In this document: piece after piece, positions 26,835 through 35,150 of the stretch
Layout of the letters: every line of letters starts with the position of its first letter
Position numbering within the stretch: position 1 is the stretch's first letter
Source of the DNA: B1 sp964355075
Lineage (GTDB): Bacteria; Bacteroidota; Bacteroidia; UKL13-3
DNA: 64,000 nucleotides
Direction of reading: 5' to 3'
NCBI GenBank assembly: GCA_964355075.1
Contig: CAYHCF010000003.1
Coordinates: 1-64,000, forward strand
Position numbers and translations under genes: made by a program
The notes under the pieces: model-generated
The model's input: the letters and a program-made list of their open reading frames with translations, nothing else
What the model was told of the DNA's origin: nothing
The model's database searches: none

Positions 26835-27953
26835 TTATTGCTGCATGTATTTGAGCACGGTATTATAGGAAGGTAAATTAAAGGCTCCCCATTTTTTTAT
26901 TACCTTATCTTTTTTCAATAGCAGTAATCCGGGATTTGAACGCACCATGGATTTGATAGGTGTTCCATCCATATTAAAATAATTAAAAGGCAATTCATTT
27001 TCTGCTTTATAAGCATTAGCTTCTGAAAGATTAGAAGCTGTTAACGCCCAGAATTCTAAACCTTGTTTCATCCATTGATTGGATAATTCAGCGATTTGAA
27101 GCCCACTTCCTTTACGACTATCTTTTATATTAAGCTGAACAAAAATTAGTTTATAGGTATCTTTCGCAAAGATGCTGTCTGTGTACTCAACACCTGCTTC
27201 ATCATAAATTTTAAAATCATGAATGAGCGGTTTAAATGGTTCTTTGATAACTTTATCGATCCGGTCAATAAATTTATACTGATCAATATCCTGTGGTAAT
27301 GTTTTGACGGTAAATTCGAATTTCTCACCTGCTTTTTCATAAATAAACAGCATCTCATATTCTCCTTTCGATTCCCCTTCAGGAATAATCATTAATTCCT
27401 GTAAATGGTTGCCAATTTTATAAGGAAGAAAATCAACAACAGGTAAAAACATATAAGTATAAAAAGTGAAGAAAGTAGAAATCAGTAGAGATACCGATAA
27501 TAAAATATTCATTAATACTTTATTGAATAATGGCCTGATATGTTTGATGCCGGAGAATATGACTAAAATGAAGACCAATAAAACAACATCTTTCATAAAA
27601 CTTCCAAAAGGCTTAAGCTTTATAGCATCACCAAAACATCCACAATCGGTCACCTTATGCGTAATGGCGCTGTATCCCGTTAACAGGGTAAAAAATACAA
27701 TCAACAATAAGAGTAACCATGCATTTAATCTTGCATATATTCCTAATAATAACGCCACCCCCGAAACGATTTCGAAAATGCAGATAAGCATGGAAAATGC
27801 AACTGCATAAGGTGCAAAAAAAGAAAGATTAAACAGGTCAAAGTATTCAACCAATTTATAACTAAAACCGATCGTATCATTTGCTTTTATTAATCCTGAA
27901 ATAATAAAAAGTACACCTACAAAAATTCGACTAAACTGTGTGAGAAATTTCAT
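26835..27953 (-). CDS. DoxX/MauE-type membrane protein, BT_3928-like
   Basis: A 372-aa inner-membrane protein. The ATG giving MKFLTQFSRIFVGVLF is chosen over an upstream TTG because it begins directly with the first membrane helix. Four helices of the DoxX/MauE type fill about residues 1-150 (GLIKANDTIGF; DCGCFGDAIKL). A fifth hydrophobic stretch follows at about 155-180, then a soluble domain of about 190 residues. Its end resembles a thioredoxin fold (KLIFVQLN...LEFWALTAS...NPGLLLLKKDKVIKKWGAFNLP), but the CxxC is replaced by DSRKGSG. It is usually found next to folP in Bacteroidota, as here, where folP is divergent. It may act in envelope redox or quinone chemistry; that is inference. Confidence 0.85.
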   Translation of the reverse strand: MKFLTQFSRIFVGVLFIISGLIKANDTIGFSYKLVEYFDLFNLSFFAPYAVAFSMLICIFEIVSGVALLLGIYARLNAWLLLLLIVFFTLLTGYSAITHKVTDCGCFGDAIKLKPFGSFMKDVVLLVFILVIFSGIKHIRPLFNKVLMNILLSVSLLISTFFTFYTYMFLPVVDFLPYKIGNHLQELMIIPEGESKGEYEMLFIYEKAGEKFEFTVKTLPQDIDQYKFIDRIDKVIKEPFKPLIHDFKIYDEAGVEYTDSIFAKDTYKLIFVQLNIKDSRKGSGLQIAELSNQWMKQGLEFWALTASNLSEANAYKAENELPFNYFNMDGTPIKSMVRSNPGLLLLKKDKVIKKWGAFNLPSYNTVLKYMQQ

Positions 27954-28225
27954 AATTTGATAAATTAATTTATTAGTGAATATAAAAATATATTTATTGG
28001 GGAGCCCACCCTGTTTCTGCTTTTTTTTGTTTCTTTTCCATCCATCTGACCCGGGCAAAAATACAATTAATTATCTTATCTATATATTCAGGTTCCATCC
28101 TTCATCAATATTCCGGCTCCCTTTTGTTACTAAATTTAGGATTCGGATGGTCTTGATGTATATTTGATGCATAATTTAGGTTTTTATTTTCTGTTTTAAA
28201 CGCGAAATTAAGGGAGGAGGTATAA

Positions 28226-29068
28226 TTGCAGGCATTATTAAGAAAAAATTTAATAAATTGTAAGGGAAAGATTCTCAACCTGGAGAAACCGGCCATTATG
28301 GGTATCCTGAATGTTACCCCTGATAGTTTTTATGCTTCTAGCAGAGTTCAGGATGACAAAAGCATATTGATGATGGCTGAAAATATGTTAAAAGAGGGAG
28401 CATCCATATTGGATGTGGGTGGGCAGTCAAGCAGACCGGGTGCTGAGTTATTGTCTGATGTGGAAGAACTAGAAAGAGTTATTCCGGCTATCGAGATCAT
28501 AATTAATGAATTTCCTGACGCTATTATTTCAATTGATACTTTTTATGCAAGGGTAGCAAAAGCGGCAATTGGGGCAGGTGCGTCTATCATCAATGATATT
28601 TCAGCAGGTGATGATGATGACCAGATGCTGGAATCAGTTGCCTCCCTGAAAGTACCTTATATTATCATGCACAAAATGGGTTTGCCACAGGTTATGCAGG
28701 AAAATCCACATTATGAGGATGTAGTAGGGTCGGTATTAAATTATTTTACGCATAAGGTGACTCAACTTCAACAATTGGGCGTACCGGATATCATTATTGA
28801 TCCCGGATTTGGATTTGGCAAAACGCTGGAAAATAATTATCAATTGTTGACAGGTCTGGATGCGTTAAAAATATTTGAACTTCCGGTATTGGTTGGAGTT
28901 TCACGAAAGTCAATGGTCCAAAAATTGTTGAATATTAATACCGACAATGCATTGAACGGGACTACTGCCTTACATATGATAGCGCTCCAAAAGGGAGCAA
29001 GAATATTAAGAGTTCACGATGTGAAAGAAGCAATGGAATGCATAAAAATTGCAGATGCCATTAAATAG
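28226..29068 (+). CDS. folP: Dihydropteroate synthase
   Basis: Cytosolic folate enzyme (280 aa) joining p-aminobenzoate to dihydropterin pyrophosphate. It is the target of sulfonamides. Motifs: MGILNVTPDSFY (pterin-site loop 1), DVGGQSSRPGA (loop 2), ISIDTFYARVA, NDISAGDDD, IIDPGFGFGKT, VLVGVSRKSMV (loop 7) and a final RVHDV. The only suitable start is TTG at 28226, preceded by a strong GGGAGGAGG ribosome-binding site, which is unusual in this phylum. cdaA follows 105 bp downstream in the same direction, a conserved Bacteroidota pairing. Confidence 0.97.
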   Translation: MQALLRKNLINCKGKILNLEKPAIMGILNVTPDSFYASSRVQDDKSILMMAENMLKEGASILDVGGQSSRPGAELLSDVEELERVIPAIEIIINEFPDAIISIDTFYARVAKAAIGAGASIINDISAGDDDDQMLESVASLKVPYIIMHKMGLPQVMQENPHYEDVVGSVLNYFTHKVTQLQQLGVPDIIIDPGFGFGKTLENNYQLLTGLDALKIFELPVLVGVSRKSMVQKLLNINTDNALNGTTALHMIALQKGARILRVHDVKEAMECIKIADAIK

Positions 29069-29173
29069 ATGGCTGTTTTGTTTGAGAAATAAATAAGGTG
29101 AGAAGAACGCATGTTTTTCTAAAAATACGGGGTTAAGTTGTCTTTTTTGCTTTTTTTTATTTAGTATCGTAAC

Positions 29174-29998
29174 ATGTACAAGGGAAATTTTGAAATAGCC
29201 GATTATCATTTTACACTCATCAATATAATTGATTTATTGTTAGTGGTATTGCTATCATTTCAGCTTTTTAAATTGTTGAAAGGTAGTTTGGCTTTCAATA
29301 TTTTAATTGGAATTATCACCATTTATATGTTTTGGCTTTTGGTACAATACTTCGAAATGCCACTGTTAGCCGGTATATTAGGAGAGTTTACTAAGGTTGG
29401 TATTATTGCTGTTTTGATCGTTTTTCAGCAGGAAATCCGAAAGTTTTTGTTGATTATTGGCAATAGCTCTTTACTTGGCGAAAATAAAAGGTGGTGGAAT
29501 ATCTTTCCCTGGAAATGGAAAATCAAAGATGCATTCAATACGCCATTTGATGAAATCGTAGAGGCCTGCAGAGAACTGGCAAATGATAAATCAGGTGCGA
29601 TTTTGGTTTTTCCTATTACCTCAGAAATGAAGTTTATCGGAGCAAGTGGCGAAATGATTGATGCCAATATTACCAAACGACTCTTATTAAGCATTTTTAA
29701 TAAAACCAGTCCTTTACATGATGGAGCCGTAATTATAGCAAATGGTAAAATTAAAGCGGCAAATTGTGTTTTACCTATTAGCGAAAACCCGCTTGTTATC
29801 AATAAATATGGGTTACGACATCTTTCGGCGATCGGTATTACCGAGCAAACTGATGCGGTTTGTTTGGTTGTAAGTGAAGAAAAAGGAATTATCAGTTATG
29901 TAAAAGAAGGGAAAATTGAAGAAGGTTTATTAGCAGAAGAAATAATTGACCGGCTCAATGAACAATTCTCTAAACAAATGGTTACCATTGGGGAGTAG
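29174..29998 (+). CDS. cdaA: Diadenylate cyclase CdaA
   Basis: Membrane-bound cyclase (274 aa) making c-di-AMP from two ATP. c-di-AMP controls potassium/osmotic balance and envelope homeostasis. Three N-terminal membrane helices (about residues 15-75) precede the cytosolic DAC domain. The catalytic motifs LHDGAVII (about residue 181) and RHLSAIGI (about 214) are intact, as is the preceding FNKTSP. It lies downstream of folP, as in many Bacteroidota. No regulator of the CdaR/GlmM type is adjacent. Confidence 0.97.
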   Translation: MYKGNFEIADYHFTLINIIDLLLVVLLSFQLFKLLKGSLAFNILIGIITIYMFWLLVQYFEMPLLAGILGEFTKVGIIAVLIVFQQEIRKFLLIIGNSSLLGENKRWWNIFPWKWKIKDAFNTPFDEIVEACRELANDKSGAILVFPITSEMKFIGASGEMIDANITKRLLLSIFNKTSPLHDGAVIIANGKIKAANCVLPISENPLVINKYGLRHLSAIGITEQTDAVCLVVSEEKGIISYVKEGKIEEGLLAEEIIDRLNEQFSKQMVTIGE

Positions 29999-30064
29999 CT
30001 GAATTAATTAAATAAATACGGATTCTAAATATTGTCTCGGGTAACCATATTTACCGATTGGGGA

Positions 30065-30556
30065 TTAATTTCTAAAATTTTCAAACTGAAGCGGAACCTC
30101 AAAATCCGTTTGGCGGAGATTGGCCATCAGCTCCTGTAAATCATCTATTTTTTTCCCTGTTACCCTTACCTGATCCTCATGAATTGCTCCCTGAAGTTTA
30201 TTGAAGGATGCCTTGATATATGCCACAATCTTTTTTGCAGTTTCCTTTTCAAGACCTTCTCTTATTTTCAAATCTTTTAAAATGAGCTTTCCACTGGGTC
30301 TGGATTCTGCACTTAAGTCAATTGTTCTCACATCAATACCTTGTTTGCTCAATTTCCCCAAAACAATATCAATCAAAGTTTTCATTGCCATCTCTTGCTT
30401 GGCTTCAAGCTTTAATAATTTTGTTTTCTTGTCTAATTCAATCGCACAGGATTCGTCTTTTAAATCATAACGATTCAACAATTCCTTCTTTGCTGTATTA
30501 ATCGCATTGTCAATTTTTTGTAAATCTATTTTACTTACAATATCAAAACTTGGCAT
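30065..30556 (-). CDS. YajQ family nucleotide-binding protein
   Basis: A 163-aa cytosolic protein of the YajQ family. MPSFDIVSKIDLQKIDNAINTA at the start, RYDLKDE, LKLEAKQEMAMKTLIDI, GKLSKQGID and the C-terminal VRVTGKKIDDLQELMANLR are diagnostic. Family members bind nucleotides, and in Xanthomonas c-di-GMP, and act as regulators or chaperone-like proteins; the role in Bacteroidota is unproven. It converges on cdaA with a 66-bp gap and no obvious hairpin. The 298 bp upstream hold the promoter of paralogue D. Confidence 0.93.
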   Translation of the reverse strand: MPSFDIVSKIDLQKIDNAINTAKKELLNRYDLKDESCAIELDKKTKLLKLEAKQEMAMKTLIDIVLGKLSKQGIDVRTIDLSAESRPSGKLILKDLKIREGLEKETAKKIVAYIKASFNKLQGAIHEDQVRVTGKKIDDLQELMANLRQTDFEVPLQFENFRN

Positions 30557-30793
30557 AATGTTTAATTAAATGATTAATAATAAGCCTTCCGGTACATTTA
30601 AATTTAATGGCAACTGCAAAGGTAAACATTCACCATATAAAATTGCATTCTCAAACAGTTTCTACCTTTTGCTTTAAAAATTTTATTAAAGGAGGCATGA
30701 ACCAACTACTTAAAGAAAAAATTGATTCGGTCAACTCTTTACTTCTTTGCCTGATACTGAAATTGTTAATCTTTTTCACAATCTGAAAAATTA

Positions 30794-30824
30794 TTGTTGT
30801 TTTTGACTTTTTTTTTTATCTTCG
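30794..30824 (+). promoter_or_regulatory. Putative promoter of paralogue D
   Basis: A TTG at 30794-30796 and TATCTTCG at 30817-30824, separated by 20 bp, approximate the Bacteroidota promoter (TTTG, 19-20 bp, TAnnTTTG). The start codon is 30 bp downstream. Confidence 0.45.
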
Positions 30825-30854
30825 GAGAATAATAATTTGTAAAATATCTCAACT

Positions 30855-33800
30855 ATGAAAAAACATATACCAATTAAATCCTTTAGTGCCCTTATTATTT
30901 TCTTTTTTTGCTTTTCTAACCTCAAAGGGCAATCATCGTTCAATATGTGTTCATCCAACCCCGGAGCAATCTATTCTCTCACAGGGTCATTTTATGATTC
31001 TGGTGGCCCATCAGCTAGCTATTTAGACAATGAAAATTGTACAGTTTTATTTACCGCCCCTCCGGGAGGTACCATTAGCTTAACATTTAATTCCTTTGCC
31101 ACCGAAGCTAGTTGGGATTATATGCAGGTTTATGATGGAAACAGCATTTTGGGTATTCCTCTGCACCCTACAACCGGGGGTTCCGGTTCCTCAGGTTATG
31201 GTCCCGGATTTAATGGAACCGTAACCGGCCCTTTTACGCTGGTTGCAACTACCGGTTATATGTTTGTTCAGTATAGAAGTGATGCCTCAGTTACTTATGC
31301 CGGTTGGAACGCCAATTGGGTGATGACTACTCCTGGTTCAGGTCTAGCCTTACCCCCCATCGCCAACTTTTTCCCAAGTCAGGCCACCACAAGCTCCATA
31401 CCCACCGATACCGTTTGGATAAACAGCCCTTTTGATTTAGTGGCTACCAGTACCAGTTCGAGCAGAAGCTATTGGGATCTACCCGGAGAAACAACTCTGA
31501 ACCCGGGTTATGCCCGAACCAATGTGGGCTTTACTTCACAACTCTATATTGATACCGCTAAATACAGTTCAAAATTCAGATATACTTTTGGCAGAAGAGG
31601 TTTCTGGCCGGTTCGCCTGCTTTCTATCAATGCCTACAAACGAGATTCCCTGCGCGATAGCATCGTGAAATACATTTGGGTGGATACGCCCAGCAGAGCG
31701 CCCGTTCCTAATTTCTTTTCGGCCCGAACCAAGATCGGTATTGCGGATTATGCCTCCTTGGTGGATATCAGCTCTTACGGTCCCAACCAATGGTACTGGA
31801 CGATCAATCCGGATGTAACGAATGTACCCAATCCGTATTTTGCCAATTTCTTCTCTAATCCACTCGGTCAGAACCCACTCTTGTTTGGAGGCTTTCCGGG
31901 TAAATATGCCATCTGCCTCCAGGTATGGAATGCCCGGGGATGGGATACGATATGCAAGCAAAACTATATAGAGGTTATCAATAGTGTAAATATGTGCAGT
32001 GGCAGTGGCTCAACCAGTAGTAGCTGGGATCAGGGCTTTGTGTTTGGTCCGAGTGGACCGGCCTTCTCTTATACAAGGTCGCAGGTATCGGGCTGCCCGG
32101 GCTTTCTGCTAAATCCTTGCGCCGATAGTATCTTTTTATTTGTGGATCGCATTAAGATGTTGCCAACCGATACACTCGTTATCCATAACGGAACGAGTCA
32201 AAGCGCACCTATCATCGGAAAACTGGGAGCTGCCAGTGTGGGGGTATTGCCACAAGCCATTATCAATAATGGAATCAGGGGTGGCAACCGCTTGTTTTTA
32301 AGATTTATGACCGGCAACGGAACCATACCAAATCCATATGATTCAGCAGGCTTCTCGATCAGGTGGGCTATTAAGGGAGCGAGTTATGGCATTCCACAAT
32401 CTCATATTGTGGTGCCCGATACCATTTATCATAACCAGCCGGTTCAGTATTCAAATACCTCAACAGGAACCCTCATGCAATACTCATGGGATACCGATGG
32501 CTTAAACGGTTATGATTCCACAGGACCTACTGCCACCAGAACCTTTGTGGTAAGCTCTCCCGTTTACCGTAAAATATGTTTGGTAACCTATAACTGTTTG
32601 GGTGCAGATACCAGTTGTAAAAATGTATTGTTCCTGCCTACCAACCAAAAACCTTTGGTAAGATTTACAGTAGATAAAGTTCAGGGATTTAATACCGATA
32701 CCTTCCGGTTTACCGATCAGAGTTTGTTTGGACCGAGTGTATGGAACTGGATCATTACCGGTGGAAATTATCAGGCCATCATGGGAACAGTAAAAGTGGG
32801 CAATGTGGTAACCAGCCGCAATCCGATCATCCGCTTTACCCAAAGAACCAAATACACCGTAAAACTGGTTGCAACCAATCAATTTGGTACCGATTCGCTG
32901 ATCAAGGTTGATTATATCAATATTGGTGCTTACGATCAGCCACAGTGTTTAACAGATATTGGTCTGGCCGATGGCAGTATCGGGATTAGCCGGGTTCAGT
33001 TGCAAAGTGGTTTGGACACCGCGGTGAATTCATTTACGCCATGTTATCAGATGGTATTGGGCAATCAGGCGGCTAATATGTACAGAGGCATGAAACATGT
33101 CTTAAAGATTGCCCGTCCGGGTATTACCAGTCCAATGGACAGAAAAGCATGGTTAGACAGAAACATGGATGGTTTGTTTACCAATGATGAGTTGGTGATG
33201 AATGACATGGCCAGCAATATTTTGCAGAAAACAGATACGATTTCCATTAGTGGAACCCAGCAATTAGGGGGCACCCGATTGAGAGTAGGTGTATCCTATG
33301 CCGGTACCCAACTGAATCCGAGTGTCTTGTTTTTGGGGGTATTCAGAGATTATATAGTGAACTTCCCGATGGATACCGTAAAACCAAGCATTTCATTGAA
33401 TGGCAGTTCATCCTTTACTACCGAAATTCACAAAGCTTTTGTAGATCCGGGCGTAATATCCATGGACAATATTGAGGGAGATATCAGCAGTAAATATATA
33501 ACAATTGGGACGGTAGATACCAGCAAAGTGGGACCCAATTACCTGCGCTATATTGTAAAAGATCTGTATGGAAATGTGAGTGATACCCTGAACAGAACGG
33601 TGTATGTGATACTCAATCAAACCGGACCAAGTATCGCCCTGAGTGGTTCAGCCAGCATGTATGTTGAAGTTTATAAAAAATATACCGAACCGGGTTATGT
33701 TGCCAAAGATAATCAGGGAATGGATATCAGCAGTCAGGTAGTAGTAAGCAGTAATTTGGATACTTCAAAACTGGGTTCATACAGCATAGGATATGTAATA

Positions 33801-34877
33801 ATAGATGCCTTTGGTTTCAGTAAATCAGCCAGTAGAGCAGTAGCAGTTGGAGATACCACAAGACCGGTTATTGTTCCACCTACGGGTAATATTTACATTC
33901 AGCAGGTTGGATCGGCCATTGACCTGGCCACTATAGTTGGGAAAACCGATAATTTCTGGTCTACAAATGCCTTGGTATTAACCTGGCTGGGTTCGGTAGA
34001 TGTAAACAAGGTAGGTAGCTATGTGATCTTGTATAATTTAAGAGACGGAAGCGGAAATATTGGCTATGAGCTTGCAGTAGAAGTGCGGGTAAGAGACACA
34101 AAAGCGCCAAATATTTACCTGAATGGAAGCACTCCGATGACCATAGAGGTATTCAGTGGATTTGCAGATCCATGGGTGACGGTATCCGATAATTACTGGC
34201 CATCCAATACCATCGTGGTAACAAAAAAAGGCGCAGTGAACATGAATGTTTTGGGTAGCTATACCATCTGGTATATTGCCACCGATCCATCCGGAAACCA
34301 AGATTCGGTGAGCAGGGAGATAAGAGTTGTGGATACCACCAAACCTGTTGTAAACCTGTTGAACATTACCGAGGTAAATGTTCCACAGTGGACGGAATAT
34401 GTGGATGCTCCGGTGCAGTTAACAGATAATTACAATACCGATGCACAGATGCGGGCAAATTTGGTAGTAGTGAATAATTTGCCATTACAAAATGGAAAAC
34501 CCTTCGCACATGATATTGGTTTGTACAGTGTTCGCTATAAAGTTAAGGATTTGTCGGGCAATGAATCAAAAGAAGCTGTTCGTTCCTTGAATGTTGGAGC
34601 GAGTGGCTTAACAGACATCATGAATATTGACAAATTGATGAGCGTATATCCGAACCCGAGCAATGGTTTGATTCATGTTCGATTGGCGGATGTGCAGAAG
34701 GAAGATGTTCAGGTATTTGTTTTGGATATGTTGGGCAAAGAGCTGATGCATAAAACAATCAGTAAAAATAATTTACAAACAGAAGAAATCGATCTTCAAA
34801 CTTCACCCAAAGGATTCTACCTGTTAAAGGTTCAAACCGGCGACCATATTTATATGAAGAAATTGCAATTGAATTAA
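30855..34877 (+). CDS. T9SS surface protein, paralogue D (CUB-like head)
   Basis: Secreted protein of 1,340 aa with a signal peptide at residues 1-25 (ending NLKGQ). The head (about 31-157) is CUB-like: YDSGGPSASYLDNENCTVLF, ISLTFNSFATEASWDYMQVYDG and YMFVQYRSDASVTYAGWNANW give the typical cysteine, YDG and WxA-W arrangement. A GSG linker joins the family body at ALPPIANFFPSQ (about 167). The body shares INPDVTN, NQAANMYRG and the TTEIHKAF variant with E. It ends LQLN rather than LQVN. It is read from its own promoter and ended by a strong hairpin. A CUB domain suggests glycan or protein binding; the ligand is unknown. Confidence 0.9.
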   Translation: MKKHIPIKSFSALIIFFFCFSNLKGQSSFNMCSSNPGAIYSLTGSFYDSGGPSASYLDNENCTVLFTAPPGGTISLTFNSFATEASWDYMQVYDGNSILGIPLHPTTGGSGSSGYGPGFNGTVTGPFTLVATTGYMFVQYRSDASVTYAGWNANWVMTTPGSGLALPPIANFFPSQATTSSIPTDTVWINSPFDLVATSTSSSRSYWDLPGETTLNPGYARTNVGFTSQLYIDTAKYSSKFRYTFGRRGFWPVRLLSINAYKRDSLRDSIVKYIWVDTPSRAPVPNFFSARTKIGIADYASLVDISSYGPNQWYWTINPDVTNVPNPYFANFFSNPLGQNPLLFGGFPGKYAICLQVWNARGWDTICKQNYIEVINSVNMCSGSGSTSSSWDQGFVFGPSGPAFSYTRSQVSGCPGFLLNPCADSIFLFVDRIKMLPTDTLVIHNGTSQSAPIIGKLGAASVGVLPQAIINNGIRGGNRLFLRFMTGNGTIPNPYDSAGFSIRWAIKGASYGIPQSHIVVPDTIYHNQPVQYSNTSTGTLMQYSWDTDGLNGYDSTGPTATRTFVVSSPVYRKICLVTYNCLGADTSCKNVLFLPTNQKPLVRFTVDKVQGFNTDTFRFTDQSLFGPSVWNWIITGGNYQAIMGTVKVGNVVTSRNPIIRFTQRTKYTVKLVATNQFGTDSLIKVDYINIGAYDQPQCLTDIGLADGSIGISRVQLQSGLDTAVNSFTPCYQMVLGNQAANMYRGMKHVLKIARPGITSPMDRKAWLDRNMDGLFTNDELVMNDMASNILQKTDTISISGTQQLGGTRLRVGVSYAGTQLNPSVLFLGVFRDYIVNFPMDTVKPSISLNGSSSFTTEIHKAFVDPGVISMDNIEGDISSKYITIGTVDTSKVGPNYLRYIVKDLYGNVSDTLNRTVYVILNQTGPSIALSGSASMYVEVYKKYTEPGYVAKDNQGMDISSQVVVSSNLDTSKLGSYSIGYVIIDAFGFSKSASRAVAVGDTTRPVIVPPTGNIYIQQVGSAIDLATIVGKTDNFWSTNALVLTWLGSVDVNKVGSYVILYNLRDGSGNIGYELAVEVRVRDTKAPNIYLNGSTPMTIEVFSGFADPWVTVSDNYWPSNTIVVTKKGAVNMNVLGSYTIWYIATDPSGNQDSVSREIRVVDTTKPVVNLLNITEVNVPQWTEYVDAPVQLTDNYNTDAQMRANLVVVNNLPLQNGKPFAHDIGLYSVRYKVKDLSGNESKEAVRSLNVGASGLTDIMNIDKLMSVYPNPSNGLIHVRLADVQKEDVQVFVLDMLGKELMHKTISKNNLQTEEIDLQTSPKGFYLLKVQTGDHIYMKKLQLN
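31809..33001 (+). repeat. Invariant body block, copy D
   Basis: Encodes residues about 319-716. It is inverted relative to copies A-C and in direct orientation to copy E 4,371 bp downstream. Identity with E continues well beyond both ends of the block. Confidence 0.85.
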
Positions 34878-34878
34878 C

Positions 34879-34896
34879 TGAAGAAATTGCTGGTGA
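34879..34896 (+). repeat. Duplicated gene-end fragment after paralogue D
   Basis: Just past the stop, TGAAGAAATTGCTGGTGA repeats the sequence that encodes the family C-terminus (TGAAGAAATTGCAGGTGA in copy E) with one mismatch. The true end of D, 27 nt earlier, carries the variant AATTGCAATTGAATTAA. It looks like a scar of an unequal exchange at the 3' end. Confidence 0.5.
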
Positions 34897-34919
34897 GTCA
34901 TCTCACACTTTCATAAAAC

Positions 34920-34951
34920 AAAACCGACTACCTTTTCTGGTAGTCGGTTTT
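34920..34951 (+). terminator. Terminator of paralogue D
   Basis: A perfect 13-bp stem AAAACCGACTACC/GGTAGTCGGTTTT has a 6-nt loop, 43 bp past the stop. Confidence 0.9.
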
Positions 34952-35092
34952 GTTGTAAAATGGATCAGTATCGACTCGGTTTTCTTAATTATTTATTAAA
35001 ATTTTAGAAAGTTAATTTGCCTATAAGATTGTTTTTAAGATAGTTGAGTTTCATTTCGATTCGAAATCAAGATTTGACTTTTGTAAGATTGT

Positions 35093-35124
35093 ATTGATGT
35101 TTCAATTTGAAAAGTTTATATTTG
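35093..35124 (+). promoter_or_regulatory. Putative promoter of paralogue E
   Basis: ATTG at 35093-35096, a 20-bp spacer and a perfect TAnnTTTG box (TATATTTG, 35117-35124). The box lies inside the frame that could open at a TTG further upstream, which argues for translation starting at the ATG at 35151. Confidence 0.6.
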
Positions 35125-35150
35125 AAATCCATTTGAGAAAATTAAAGATT

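Noticed and set aside
30697..30786. 29-codon frame after AAAGGAGG upstream of paralogue D
   Set aside because: The purine-rich site is only one base from the ATG, too close to act as a ribosome-binding site. The peptide has no recognisable pattern.
35094..35150. N-terminal extension of paralogue E from an upstream TTG
   Set aside because: The TAnnTTTG box at 35117-35124 lies inside it, and a normal signal peptide begins at the ATG at 35151.
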